This document shows, one piece after another, positions 42,178 to 51,048 of a DNA stretch of 64,000 nucleotides. How positions within the stretch are numbered: the stretch's first letter is position 1; each line of letters begins with the position of its first letter. The translations under genes were made by a program, and so were the position numbers. The notes under the pieces were generated by a model, which was not told the DNA's origin, ran no database searches, and was given only the letters and a program-made list of their open reading frames with translations. The DNA comes from Yponomeuta sedellus. Taxonomy: Eukaryota > Arthropoda > Insecta > Lepidoptera > Yponomeutidae. Location of the stretch: the NCBI GenBank assembly GCA_934045075.1, contig OW203725.1:25923501-25987500 (forward strand). Direction: 5' to 3'.

Positions 42178-44541
42178 GAGTCGGATGGGTCGTGGGACTC
42201 TGAGCCAGATGGCGAGGAGGAGACGGCTTTGCTCCCAAAGGTGTCCCGCGTAGGGACGCGCGGCGGTGTCGCCGCAAGGGCCCGTGGCAGAACGGCGAAG
42301 CGCGGCGGCGCCCGTAGAACGGCTGGTGAGGCGAAGGAGGCCGCCCGCGAAGAGCAGAAGCTCTGCGCGCAGGCAGAGGTGGCGAGCCTTACGGCTCAGT
42401 ACTATCGTCGGTCGACATCGCCGCGTGCCTCGACGTCAGCGGCGTTCGCGGGGGGCGTCGTACCGGTGGGGGAACTTGTGGCTCAGATAAACTCGGCTAT
42501 TCTATACATAGCTGAAGTGGGCCGCAAGTCCAAAAATATAAAGGGCGAGCTGCTTGGTGGCCTGAAGAAGGCTACGGCGGCGATCGGGGACGCTGTTGCG
42601 GAACTGAGTGTCCGCACGGCTACCGCCGAGACCCGCCGTGTCTCCGAGGAGAACGCCCGCCTCCGCGCTAGGGTCGACGAGCTGGAGAAGGCGAGCCGTG
42701 CCCCTGTTGTGGCACCCGTGCAGGCTGCCGCCGCCACTGTTCGCGCTTTGCCTGCTGCTGCTGCCGCTGTTCGTGCCTCGCCGGCTGCCGCCGCCGCGCG
42801 TGTGCCGCCGGCGGCTGACTCCGGGCGTGTACGGCTGCCGGCCGTTGCCGGATCGGCGCGAGCACCGGCGACTGCTGTGGCACGTGTGACCCACGGGTCG
42901 CCGGCCGCGACGGCGCGTGGGCCGCCGGCCGCCACGGCGCGTGGGCCGCCGGCCGTCGCGGTGCGTGTGCCGCCGGCGGTCGCGATGCGTGGGCCGCCGG
43001 CCGCTATGGTGCGTGGGCCGCCGGCCGCTACGGTGCGTGGGCCGCCGGCCGTCACGGTGCGTGTGCCGCCGGCCGTAACGGTGCGTGGGCCGCCGGTCGT
43101 CTCTGTGCGAGGTCCGCCGGCGGCCGCGGTACGCGGGCCGCCGCTCGCCGCCGTGCGCGGGTCAACGCCCGCCGCGGTGCGCGGTTCGCCAGCCGCCGTG
43201 GTGCGTGCCGCGCCGGCCCCCGGCGCCGGCGTGCGCGCTACGGTGTCGGCGGCTGCTGCTCGGGTGGCGGCGGCACGTGTTGCTACACGCGGCACATATG
43301 CGGGTGCGGTGGCTGGCGGACGTGTTAGCTGCTCGCCCGCTTCTGCCAGCGGGCGTGCGGTAGGCGCGCACGGCGACTTGCCCGCGACGGCGACGAGTGT
43401 GAGGGAGGACGCGGCGACCGCCCGCTCGCCACCCGCCGCTTGTGTGGATGATGAGACGAACGACGTCGACGTCGAGGTGATCGACGACACGCCGACTGCT
43501 GCCTCGCCCGCGGACTGGGTGGTGCACGAGACACCCGCCCGCCGTCGCCGGCGTCGTAGGACGATGGCGGCGCGTCGGGTACCCGACGGCGAGCTGTCGG
43601 GGCCCGCCTCTGCGTCCGTCCCGCTCGCGGGACCAGTGACGGCGGTGGCTCGTGGGACCGCGGGGACGCCACCCACGCCGGGCCAGCTGGCCGCGCGCAA
43701 GCTGCGTCTGCCGCGTTCTGCTGCAGTTGTTATTACGCTGCAGCCGGAGGCGATGGAAGCGGGCATGACGTATGCGCAGGTGATTTCGGAAGCGAGGTCA
43801 AAAATTGACATCGCTTCGCTTGAAATCACCTCGCTGCGGTTCAAGCGATCGGTCACCGGGGCGCGGGTGCTGGAGGTGGCGGGGGCGGGTGCCGCGAGTG
43901 CTACCAAGGCGGACGCGCTGGCCCGAAAACTGGAGGAGGTTCTCGGCTCGCAGACTGCGAGAGTTTCGAGGCCGATCAAGTCCGCAGAACTGCGGGTGTT
44001 CGGCCTCGACGATTCCGTCACAGCGGACGAGGTGACCGCTGCGGTGGCTCGCTCGGGTGAATGTGAACGGGGGGCGGTAAAGTGCGGTGAGGTGCGCCCT
44101 GGCGCGACCGGCGCTTGCGCAGCTTGGGTGCGCTGCCCCGTGTCTGCGGCGAAGAAGGTCCTCGCGGCGGGCCGCCTCTCAGTCGGATGGGGCATGGCCC
44201 GAGTAGAGCTGCTGACGGCGCGCCCACTGCGCTGCTACAGGTGCTTGGAGCCTGGCCACACGCGTGCGCTATGCCCGTCGACGGAGGACCGCAGTGATCT
44301 GTGTTATCGCTGCGGTGAGCCCGGCCACAAGGCCGGCGCCTGCCACGCCACGCCGCGCTGCACCCTGTGCGCGGCGGCGGGTAGGCCTTCTGAGCACACG
44401 TGCGGCAGCAAAGCCTGCCCTGCACCGAGGAGAGCGCCGGCGGCGAGTCTGGGCCCACAGGCCCCTCCCCAGCCACAGCGCCAGCCGACCCCCGGTGCAG
44501 GGGCGGCTACTGCGGAGGCTGACATGGACACTGCCGCGTAA
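42178..44541 (+). CDS. TRAS-A ORF1, N-terminally truncated copy
   Basis: Codons 56-842 of ORF1 in an open frame, but the original start and 5' UTR are gone. No ATG lies close to the truncation in frame, so production of this protein is doubtful. I noticed two residue differences from copy 1 (A to V before RVTHG; V to A before SLGP). All three Cys/His knuckles are kept. Confidence 0.8.
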   Translation, partial: ESDGSWDSEPDGEEETALLPKVSRVGTRGGVAARARGRTAKRGGARRTAGEAKEAAREEQKLCAQAEVASLTAQYYRRSTSPRASTSAAFAGGVVPVGELVAQINSAILYIAEVGRKSKNIKGELLGGLKKATAAIGDAVAELSVRTATAETRRVSEENARLRARVDELEKASRAPVVAPVQAAAATVRALPAAAAAVRASPAAAAARVPPAADSGRVRLPAVAGSARAPATAVARVTHGSPAATARGPPAATARGPPAVAVRVPPAVAMRGPPAAMVRGPPAATVRGPPAVTVRVPPAVTVRGPPVVSVRGPPAAAVRGPPLAAVRGSTPAAVRGSPAAVVRAAPAPGAGVRATVSAAAARVAAARVATRGTYAGAVAGGRVSCSPASASGRAVGAHGDLPATATSVREDAATARSPPAACVDDETNDVDVEVIDDTPTAASPADWVVHETPARRRRRRRTMAARRVPDGELSGPASASVPLAGPVTAVARGTAGTPPTPGQLAARKLRLPRSAAVVITLQPEAMEAGMTYAQVISEARSKIDIASLEITSLRFKRSVTGARVLEVAGAGAASATKADALARKLEEVLGSQTARVSRPIKSAELRVFGLDDSVTADEVTAAVARSGECERGAVKCGEVRPGATGACAAWVRCPVSAAKKVLAAGRLSVGWGMARVELLTARPLRCYRCLEPGHTRALCPSTEDRSDLCYRCGEPGHKAGACHATPRCTLCAAAGRPSEHTCGSKACPAPRRAPAASLGPQAPPQPQRQPTPGAGAATAEADMDTAA

Positions 44542-47500
44542 ATGGCCACGTGCAGATTCCTGCAGGCCAATCTGAACCATTGCGCGAGAGCACAGGACTT
44601 GCTGATCCAGAGCCTTGCGCAGTGGCAGATACACGTGGCGGTTGTCGCTGAGCCTTACCGGGTTCCGGCGCACGCCGGCTGGGCGGGTGACGACGACGGC
44701 ACTGTCGCATTGGTCGTGAGGACGGGCGCTGGGGCACCACCGTTGGAGCGGCTGTCGAAGGGGCGCGGGTGGGTCGCGGGGGAGGTCGATGGCACGATGA
44801 TCGTCGCCGTGTACTTCTCTCCGAACGGCTCACTTGCGCAGTTCGAGCGATACCTCCGCCAGCTCGAAGTGTTGGTGGCCGGGCGCCGTCCTCGCCACGT
44901 ACTCGTCGCTGGGGACCTCAACGCCAAGTCACCGATGTGGGAGTCCACGGTGACAAACGCGCGAGGCAGGGAGGCGGAGGACTGGGCCGTTGCGGGAGGA
45001 TACACGGCACTGAACAGGGGAGGGGTGCACACTTGTGTACGACACGAGGGAGGATCGGTCGTGGACGTCACGTTTGCGACACACTCCCTTGCGCGCCGCG
45101 TCACGGGTTGGGAAGTCTTGGAGGAGGTAGAAACTCTGTCGGACCACCGATACATTCGGTTCGATGTGACGGCCCTCTCTACGGCTCCGACCGACCTGTG
45201 GCACCCTCTGCCGGGAGAGCCCCCGCGCTGGGCTGTCAAACAGCTGGACAGGGAGCTGCTGCACGAGGCTGCCGAGGTTGAGGCCTGGGTCAAGGGCTCC
45301 GCCGCCAGCCCCGAGGATATAGACGTTTCGGCCGAGGTTGAGTGGCTTCGTGGGGCGCTGACGCGAGCCTGTGACGTCGCGATGCCCCGTCTTCGGCCTG
45401 GTGCCCCCTTTCGCCGCGTGCACTGGTGGTCATCGGAGATCGCGGAACTGCGGCTCGCCTGCGTGCGCGCTAGGCGTGCACACGCCCGCAGCCGCCGGCG
45501 GCGACTCCGCGATCCCGAGGAGGAGGACCGCCTGCTTGCGGCATACAGGGAGAGCAAGACTGCTCTGTCGACAGCCATTGCGGCGGCAAAGGACGCCGGA
45601 TTTGCAGAAATGCTGGCCTCCCTTGACGCAGACCCGTGGGGCCGTCCGTACCGAATGGTGCGAGACAAGCTCCGCCCGTTTGCGCCGCCGCTCACCCGGA
45701 GCATGAGGCCGGAGACGGTGGACACTGTGGTCGCCGGCCTATTTCCACCCGCGAATGGACTTACGCCTCCCCCGATGGGACTACCGGATGGGACAGCCGA
45801 AACCGAAGCGCCGGAAGTGACGGCGGCAGAGCTCGGTGCCGCTATGCAGCGCCTTCGCGGCCGCAGAAAGGCCCCGGGCTTGGACGGGATCCCGGGGCGC
45901 GCGTTGATCATCGCCCTGGACCCTCTGGAGGAGAGGTTCAGGGCCTTGCTCACCGCGTGCCTCGTGCGGGGCCAGTTTCCCCGGCCGTGGAAGGTGGGTA
46001 AACTTGTCCTGCTGAGGAAGGAGGGCCGACCGGCGGACTTGCCATCAGGCTACCGCCCGCTCGTTCTCTTGGATGAGGTGGGGAAGCTGTTCGAGCGCAT
46101 CCTGGTGGCCCGACTCGTGCGGCACATGGAGACGGTGGGGCCGGACCTTTCCGAGGCCCAATTTGGATTCCGGCACTTCCGGTCCACCGTCGACGCGATC
46201 CGCAGAGTGAAAGGGATGGCGGAGGAGGCGCTGGCGGGACGCGATATGTTACTCGCTGTTTCGCTCGACATAGCGAACGCGTTTAACACCCTCCCCTGGG
46301 CCTGCATTGAGGAGGCGCTCCGGTACCACGGCTTCCCGGAGCACATGCGCCGCATCATCGGAGCTTACCTCTCCGAGAGGGAGATCCGGTATCCGGCGCG
46401 GGACGAGTGGGCGGCGAAACCCATGTCACGCGGCGTTCCGCAGGGCTCGGCCCTTGGCCCTACGCTGTGGAACATCGGCTTCGACTGGGTGCTGCGGGGT
46501 GCGCTACCGGAGGGGGCCGGCGTGACCTGCTATGCGGATGACACGCTGGTCACCTCCCGCGGCGCTAACTTTAGCGAAGCGGCCGCGCTCGCTACCGCGA
46601 GTGTAGAGGAGGTGCTTCAGCGCATCCGAGGACTGGGGCTGGAGGTGGCGCTCCACAAATGCGAGGCCCTGTGCATTCATGGGCCGCGGAGGGGGCCGCC
46701 GAATGGGGCTCGAGTGACGGTGGATGGGGTGGGGATCGATGTCGGGTCGGCCATGCGCTACCTCGGCATCGTTCTGGACTCTCGTCTGACGTTTTGCGAG
46801 CACTTCCGACGGCTCGCGCCGCGACTCATGGCCGCGTGCAGTGCCCTCGGCCGCCTGCTGCCGAACGTCGGTGGGCCGAATGCGGCTTGCCGGCGGCTTT
46901 ACGCGCTGGTGGTGCGGTCGATGGCGCTGTACGGAGCACCCGTGTGGGAGGACTCCCTGGGGCGGGCGAACAGGGCCCTGCTGCACCGTCCGCAGAGGGC
47001 TATTTGCCTGCGAATGGTGCACGGCTACCGCACCGTCTCTTACGAGGCGGCGTGTGTGCTGGCCGCTTGCCTGCCCTGGGAGATGGATGCACGTGTGCTC
47101 ACGCTGGTGTACGACCGCGTCGCCGAGTGCCGGGCCGCGGGGGAGCCCCCGTCGAGGGAGGAGATGCTGCGTTGGCGCATGCGAGCTCGCAGACGTCTGC
47201 TCATCAGATGGCTGCGCGCACTCGAGGAGCCTACGGCGGGCCACGACACTATCGCCGCGGTGAGGCCGGTTCTCGAGCGTTGGCTGACGAGGAGGCACGG
47301 AGTCCTCTCCTTCCACCTTACGCAGCTCCTCTCGGGGCACGGTTGCTTCGGGAGATATCTGTGGAGGGTGGCGGGAGCGGAACCCACACCCGAGTGCCAC
47401 CACTGCGGTCACGACGAGGACACGGCACATCACACGTTGGTGGAGTGCCCGGCGTGGGCGGACGAGAGGGCGGCGTTGACTGTCGTGATAGGGGTGGACC

Positions 47501-47700
47501 TGTCGCTGCCGGCCGTCGTGCGCTCGATGGTCGACAGCGAGGTAGCCTGGCGGGCCGTCCAGGCCTTCGCTGAGGCAGTCATGACTGCTAAAGAGGAGGC
47601 TGAGAGGCAGCGCGAGCGTGACCCCGAGGCACGGCGCGGAAGGCGGGAGCGCAGAAGGCGCAGAGCGGGTGTCGGTCAGAGGGTGCAAGACCCGGGGTAG
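44542..47700 (+). CDS. TRAS-A ORF2, intact copy
   Basis: 1052 aa, the same domains as the copy at 34455, with YADD and all endonuclease residues present. I noticed three substitutions relative to copy 1 (S to T in NGLTPP, Q to R in QFPRPW, R to G in IHGPRR). It keeps TAAATG coupling to the truncated ORF1. Without the element's own 5' UTR, expression would depend on telomeric or upstream transcription. Confidence 0.9.
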   Translation: MATCRFLQANLNHCARAQDLLIQSLAQWQIHVAVVAEPYRVPAHAGWAGDDDGTVALVVRTGAGAPPLERLSKGRGWVAGEVDGTMIVAVYFSPNGSLAQFERYLRQLEVLVAGRRPRHVLVAGDLNAKSPMWESTVTNARGREAEDWAVAGGYTALNRGGVHTCVRHEGGSVVDVTFATHSLARRVTGWEVLEEVETLSDHRYIRFDVTALSTAPTDLWHPLPGEPPRWAVKQLDRELLHEAAEVEAWVKGSAASPEDIDVSAEVEWLRGALTRACDVAMPRLRPGAPFRRVHWWSSEIAELRLACVRARRAHARSRRRRLRDPEEEDRLLAAYRESKTALSTAIAAAKDAGFAEMLASLDADPWGRPYRMVRDKLRPFAPPLTRSMRPETVDTVVAGLFPPANGLTPPPMGLPDGTAETEAPEVTAAELGAAMQRLRGRRKAPGLDGIPGRALIIALDPLEERFRALLTACLVRGQFPRPWKVGKLVLLRKEGRPADLPSGYRPLVLLDEVGKLFERILVARLVRHMETVGPDLSEAQFGFRHFRSTVDAIRRVKGMAEEALAGRDMLLAVSLDIANAFNTLPWACIEEALRYHGFPEHMRRIIGAYLSEREIRYPARDEWAAKPMSRGVPQGSALGPTLWNIGFDWVLRGALPEGAGVTCYADDTLVTSRGANFSEAAALATASVEEVLQRIRGLGLEVALHKCEALCIHGPRRGPPNGARVTVDGVGIDVGSAMRYLGIVLDSRLTFCEHFRRLAPRLMAACSALGRLLPNVGGPNAACRRLYALVVRSMALYGAPVWEDSLGRANRALLHRPQRAICLRMVHGYRTVSYEAACVLAACLPWEMDARVLTLVYDRVAECRAAGEPPSREEMLRWRMRARRRLLIRWLRALEEPTAGHDTIAAVRPVLERWLTRRHGVLSFHLTQLLSGHGCFGRYLWRVAGAEPTPECHHCGHDEDTAHHTLVECPAWADERAALTVVIGVDLSLPAVVRSMVDSEVAWRAVQAFAEAVMTAKEEAERQRERDPEARRGRRERRRRRAGVGQRVQDPG

Positions 47701-48788
47701 GTTTTGCGCCTGAATGACGAAGTGTCGGTCGGCGCCGTGTCTAGTGTCCCTGACACGGCGGTCGGCAAGATAGAGGGATGAAAGTGATTTCATGAATGAG
47801 GATTAATTTATGGGGCGGCGGGCACCAGCCGCGCCGCCCGCGCACGCGAGGAGTGCGTGAGTAAATGTGATGGATGAACGGTGCAGAGGTCGTGCTGAAT
47901 CTGGAATTGTGATCTGGGTAGCATGACCGGCACATAAGACGAGGAGAGGGATGGCGCTCAGGTCGTGCCTGCTGGCTGGCGCGGAGCGCTCGTCACTGAC
48001 CTGCGACCCGCGTCTAGTACGGTACGATCAGCGACAGAAGAAGAATGAATGGCTCGTTATACATGCCGGACCGCGGGCCGGGCGTTACCACGCGCTTGCC
48101 CCGCGATCCGAATGGTGTGCCGAGCAGATATACCAGGTGATGGATGAGTGGTGCTCGGATCGTGCTAGATCGACGTGGAGCGGGCGCCACCACACGTGCG
48201 ACCCACGATCGTAACTGGTGCGACCGTCACATAAGACGAGGAGAGGGATGGCGCTCAGATCGTGCCTTCCGGCTGGCGCGGAGCGCTCGTCACTGACCTG
48301 CGACCCGCGTCTAGTACGGTACGATCAGTGACAGAAGATGAATGAATGGCTCGTTATACATGCCAGACCGCGGGCCGGGCGTCACCACGCGCTTGCCCCG
48401 CGATCGGAATGGTGTGCCGAGCAGAAATACAAGGTGATGGAAGAGTGGTGCTAGGTACGTGCTAGATCGACGTGGAGCGGGCGCCACCACACGTGCGACC
48501 CACGATCGTAACTGGTGCGACCAGCACAACAAACAAGATATGATGGATGCTATGATGAAGAGAATGGGGGTAGCGGAGCGCCTATGGCTCCTCCACCGCT
48601 ACCCTATGCGGAAACGCAAAAGGTGGGGACGGGGTCGCCAGCCGAGTTGCGGAGGTGTCTTTGCGAATCACGTAGCTCGGTGTGAATGGCGAGAGACGGA
48701 ACACCGGAGGGGTTTTAGTGGGTGCAAGCCCCACATAACCCGGCGTTTTCCCCGAGACGCCGGGTATCTGTCAGAGATTTCCCCTCCG

Positions 48789-48857
<69 letters not shown>

Positions 48858-48859
<2 letters not shown>

Positions 48860-48931
48860 TTAGGTTAGGTTAGGTTAGGTTAGGTTAGGTTAGGTTAGGT
48901 TAGGTTAGGTTAGGTTAGGTTAGGTTAGGTT
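48858..48931 (+). repeat. telomeric (GGTTA)n array 6
   Basis: 74 bp of exact repeats ending GGTT. Confidence 0.97.
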
Positions 48932-49056
48932 AAGTTGGTATTTTCGTGTTGTTTGTCTATTTTCGTTTTGTTTCGTGTTATATGTGTTGTTTTTAACTTC
49001 GGTTAAAGATTTTCTCTCCCACCGAGTCAGTCGTGGGCAGGGCCCTCGACTGGTCG

Positions 49057-51048
49057 ATGGAGTCGGAGGAGTTTTCGGACCGGAGTAATCGGGAGACTGT
49101 TCAGAGACGCTGTTCAGTCTCTCCGATCTTGGCGAATGCGGGGCCTGTATCCAGGGATAGTGATACCAGCCGGGCTGGTCTATCGGATGGAGGAAAGACG
49201 AGGAAGAGACCCCTGCAAAGCAAGTTCATGGTAGGGAAATCGGACTCTGAGTCGGATGTTGAATTAGGGCTCTCCAAAACCATTCCTCCGAAGGTGTCAC
49301 GAGCGCGAGGCGGTCGCGGCTATAATCATAGCGTCGGATCGTCTCAAGCTCGACGTGAGCTGAGAGCTGCTGAGGTCTCCGACACGGAAGGGGATTCCAC
49401 CCTTACGGACGGAGATCGTGATCAAGAGCGGGCCGCAAAAACCGGCAAAGGAAGGAAGAGCCCTGAGCTTTCAACTGAGGCTCTAATCCAGATGGCGGAG
49501 GAGGACGCGGATTGTCTGGTTCAGATTTCGTCGAAATCTAAAAACCTAAAAGGCACCTTCGTCCGTGATATAAGAGTGGCCTCACAATCGATGCTGAACA
49601 CAGTTCGTGCTCTGGCCTCTAGGTCCGCGAGCGAAGAAGTAAAGAGGCTACAGGCTGACAACAAAAGGCTGAAAGGTCAACTGTCGGCGCTGCAGCAGGA
49701 GGTGGTAGCGTTGAGACGGGCGTTCTCCGAGGAGAACACCCGTCGAAACAGTCCTACTGTAGCTGTGAGGGAGATGGAGACTCCGCGAGAACCGGAGGGG
49801 CTCTCTAGGACGGAACTGTCCGAGATGCTCGACTGCTTCCAACGGGAGGTTACCGAGCGGTTCGGGCGCATCCTGGGAGCCAGACTGGAGGGGCTCGAGG
49901 TGGATGGCCGTCTTCTGCCGGCTCAGTCTCATCGGCCGCCTCTGTCCGGAGATGCTCGAAAGGAGAAGAGGGCAGCTCCTCCTTCGAAACCGGTTGCTCC
50001 GACGACCCTCGCCCCGCCGGCAAATATGCCGAAGGAGGCGAGGCCTAAAAAGGTGGCTAAGGCTCCGGTTCCCGAAGCGGCACGTGCCTCGGCACAGATC
50101 GCAGGTCCGTCGTGGGAGGAGCAGCCGGTCGTGCTGGACCAGTGGGTAACCGTGGCTAAAAAGAAGCCCAAGAAGAAGGCGGCACCTGCGCCGGAGACTG
50201 CTAAAGCTAAGGCCGCCCAGCCCAGGATACCCAAGGCGCCGAAATCCTTGGCGGTAGTGTTGGCCCTGAAGCCGGAGGCTGTGGCGGAGGGTGCCACTTA
50301 CAAGGATGCAATTGCTAAGGCGAAGGCGTCGGTAAACCTGGGGGCACTGGGCATTGGACCGGCGAAATTCCGAACTGGAATCACGGGGTCTCGGATTATA
50401 GAGCTTCCCAAAGAGACCACCGCCGCCCAGGCAGACACTTTGGCGGCGAAAATTGGTGAGGCGCTAGGCGACGCTGCGAGAGTCACCAGGCCAACTAAGA
50501 CGGCCAACGTCCGGCTGTCGGGGTTGGACGACTCGGTGACGGAGGACGAAATCCGAATAGCCGTGGCGGAAAAGGCGGACTGCTCCGCAGAGGCCGTCAG
50601 GGTGGGGAAAATAAGCGCGGGTTACAACGGGGTGGGGTCAACGGTAGTGACCTGCCCCGTGGAGGCCATCAAAAAGCTGGCTGATGCGGGCCGAATTTGT
50701 GTCGGCTGGAGCGTTGCCACTCTGAGGGTCCTGGAGCAGCGCCCAATGCGATGCTACCGGTGCATGGGTGTCGGTCATCCGCAAGCCTTGTGTCCCTCTG
50801 CAAAAGATCGCAGTGGACTATGTTATAACTGTGGTCAGGAGGGACACATTGCGGCGGGCTGCACTGCGCAACCTAAATGCGCAGTGTGTGCGGACCGGGG
50901 CCTACCCTCGGAGCACCGCATGCGTGGAATGCGCTGCAATCCCTCCCCGGTCAAGGGCCGCCCCATGCAGTGGGGTGCTGCCTCCCGCCCGTCGGCCACA
51001 CCGGCCTCCCCTGTAGTGGTGCCTATGGAAACTGTTGATGTCGAATAG
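49057..51048 (+). CDS. TRAS-D ORF1, gag-like
   Basis: 663 aa from the first ATG (49057). An upstream in-frame extension begins at GTG and is not needed. An N-terminal Ser/Asp-rich acidic region is followed by a coiled-coil-like stretch (about 185-225, EEVKRLQADNKRLKGQLSAL), then a Lys/Pro/Ala linker and a conserved domain. Cys/His knuckles are CYRCMGVGHPQALC from residue 566, CYNCGQEGHIAAGC, and CAVC...H...C. It lacks the 8-residue repeats of TRAS-A. Confidence 0.88.
   Translation: MESEEFSDRSNRETVQRRCSVSPILANAGPVSRDSDTSRAGLSDGGKTRKRPLQSKFMVGKSDSESDVELGLSKTIPPKVSRARGGRGYNHSVGSSQARRELRAAEVSDTEGDSTLTDGDRDQERAAKTGKGRKSPELSTEALIQMAEEDADCLVQISSKSKNLKGTFVRDIRVASQSMLNTVRALASRSASEEVKRLQADNKRLKGQLSALQQEVVALRRAFSEENTRRNSPTVAVREMETPREPEGLSRTELSEMLDCFQREVTERFGRILGARLEGLEVDGRLLPAQSHRPPLSGDARKEKRAAPPSKPVAPTTLAPPANMPKEARPKKVAKAPVPEAARASAQIAGPSWEEQPVVLDQWVTVAKKKPKKKAAPAPETAKAKAAQPRIPKAPKSLAVVLALKPEAVAEGATYKDAIAKAKASVNLGALGIGPAKFRTGITGSRIIELPKETTAAQADTLAAKIGEALGDAARVTRPTKTANVRLSGLDDSVTEDEIRIAVAEKADCSAEAVRVGKISAGYNGVGSTVVTCPVEAIKKLADAGRICVGWSVATLRVLEQRPMRCYRCMGVGHPQALCPSAKDRSGLCYNCGQEGHIAAGCTAQPKCAVCADRGLPSEHRMRGMRCNPSPVKGRPMQWGAASRPSATPASPVVVPMETVDVE

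Larger units (their letters stand above)
42178..48857 (+). mobile_element. TRAS-A copy 2, 5'-truncated in ORF1
   Basis: Collinear with copy 1 at a constant offset of 10087 from base 32091 to the 3' end, with no net indel up to the poly(A). It starts at ORF1 codon 56, directly after GGTT. Poly(A) is 69 nt. The near identity shows both copies are recent. Confidence 0.92.

Noticed and set aside
42229..42231. TTG as start of the ORF1 in TRAS-A copy 2
   Set aside because: Alignment to copy 1 shows the frame simply continues from a 5' truncation at codon 56. TTG there is an internal Leu codon.
49033..49056. Upstream GTG start for TRAS-D ORF1 (and the same at 59425 for TRAS-G)
   Set aside because: GTG is not a usual eukaryotic start. 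An in-frame ATG lies 24 nt downstream in both elements.
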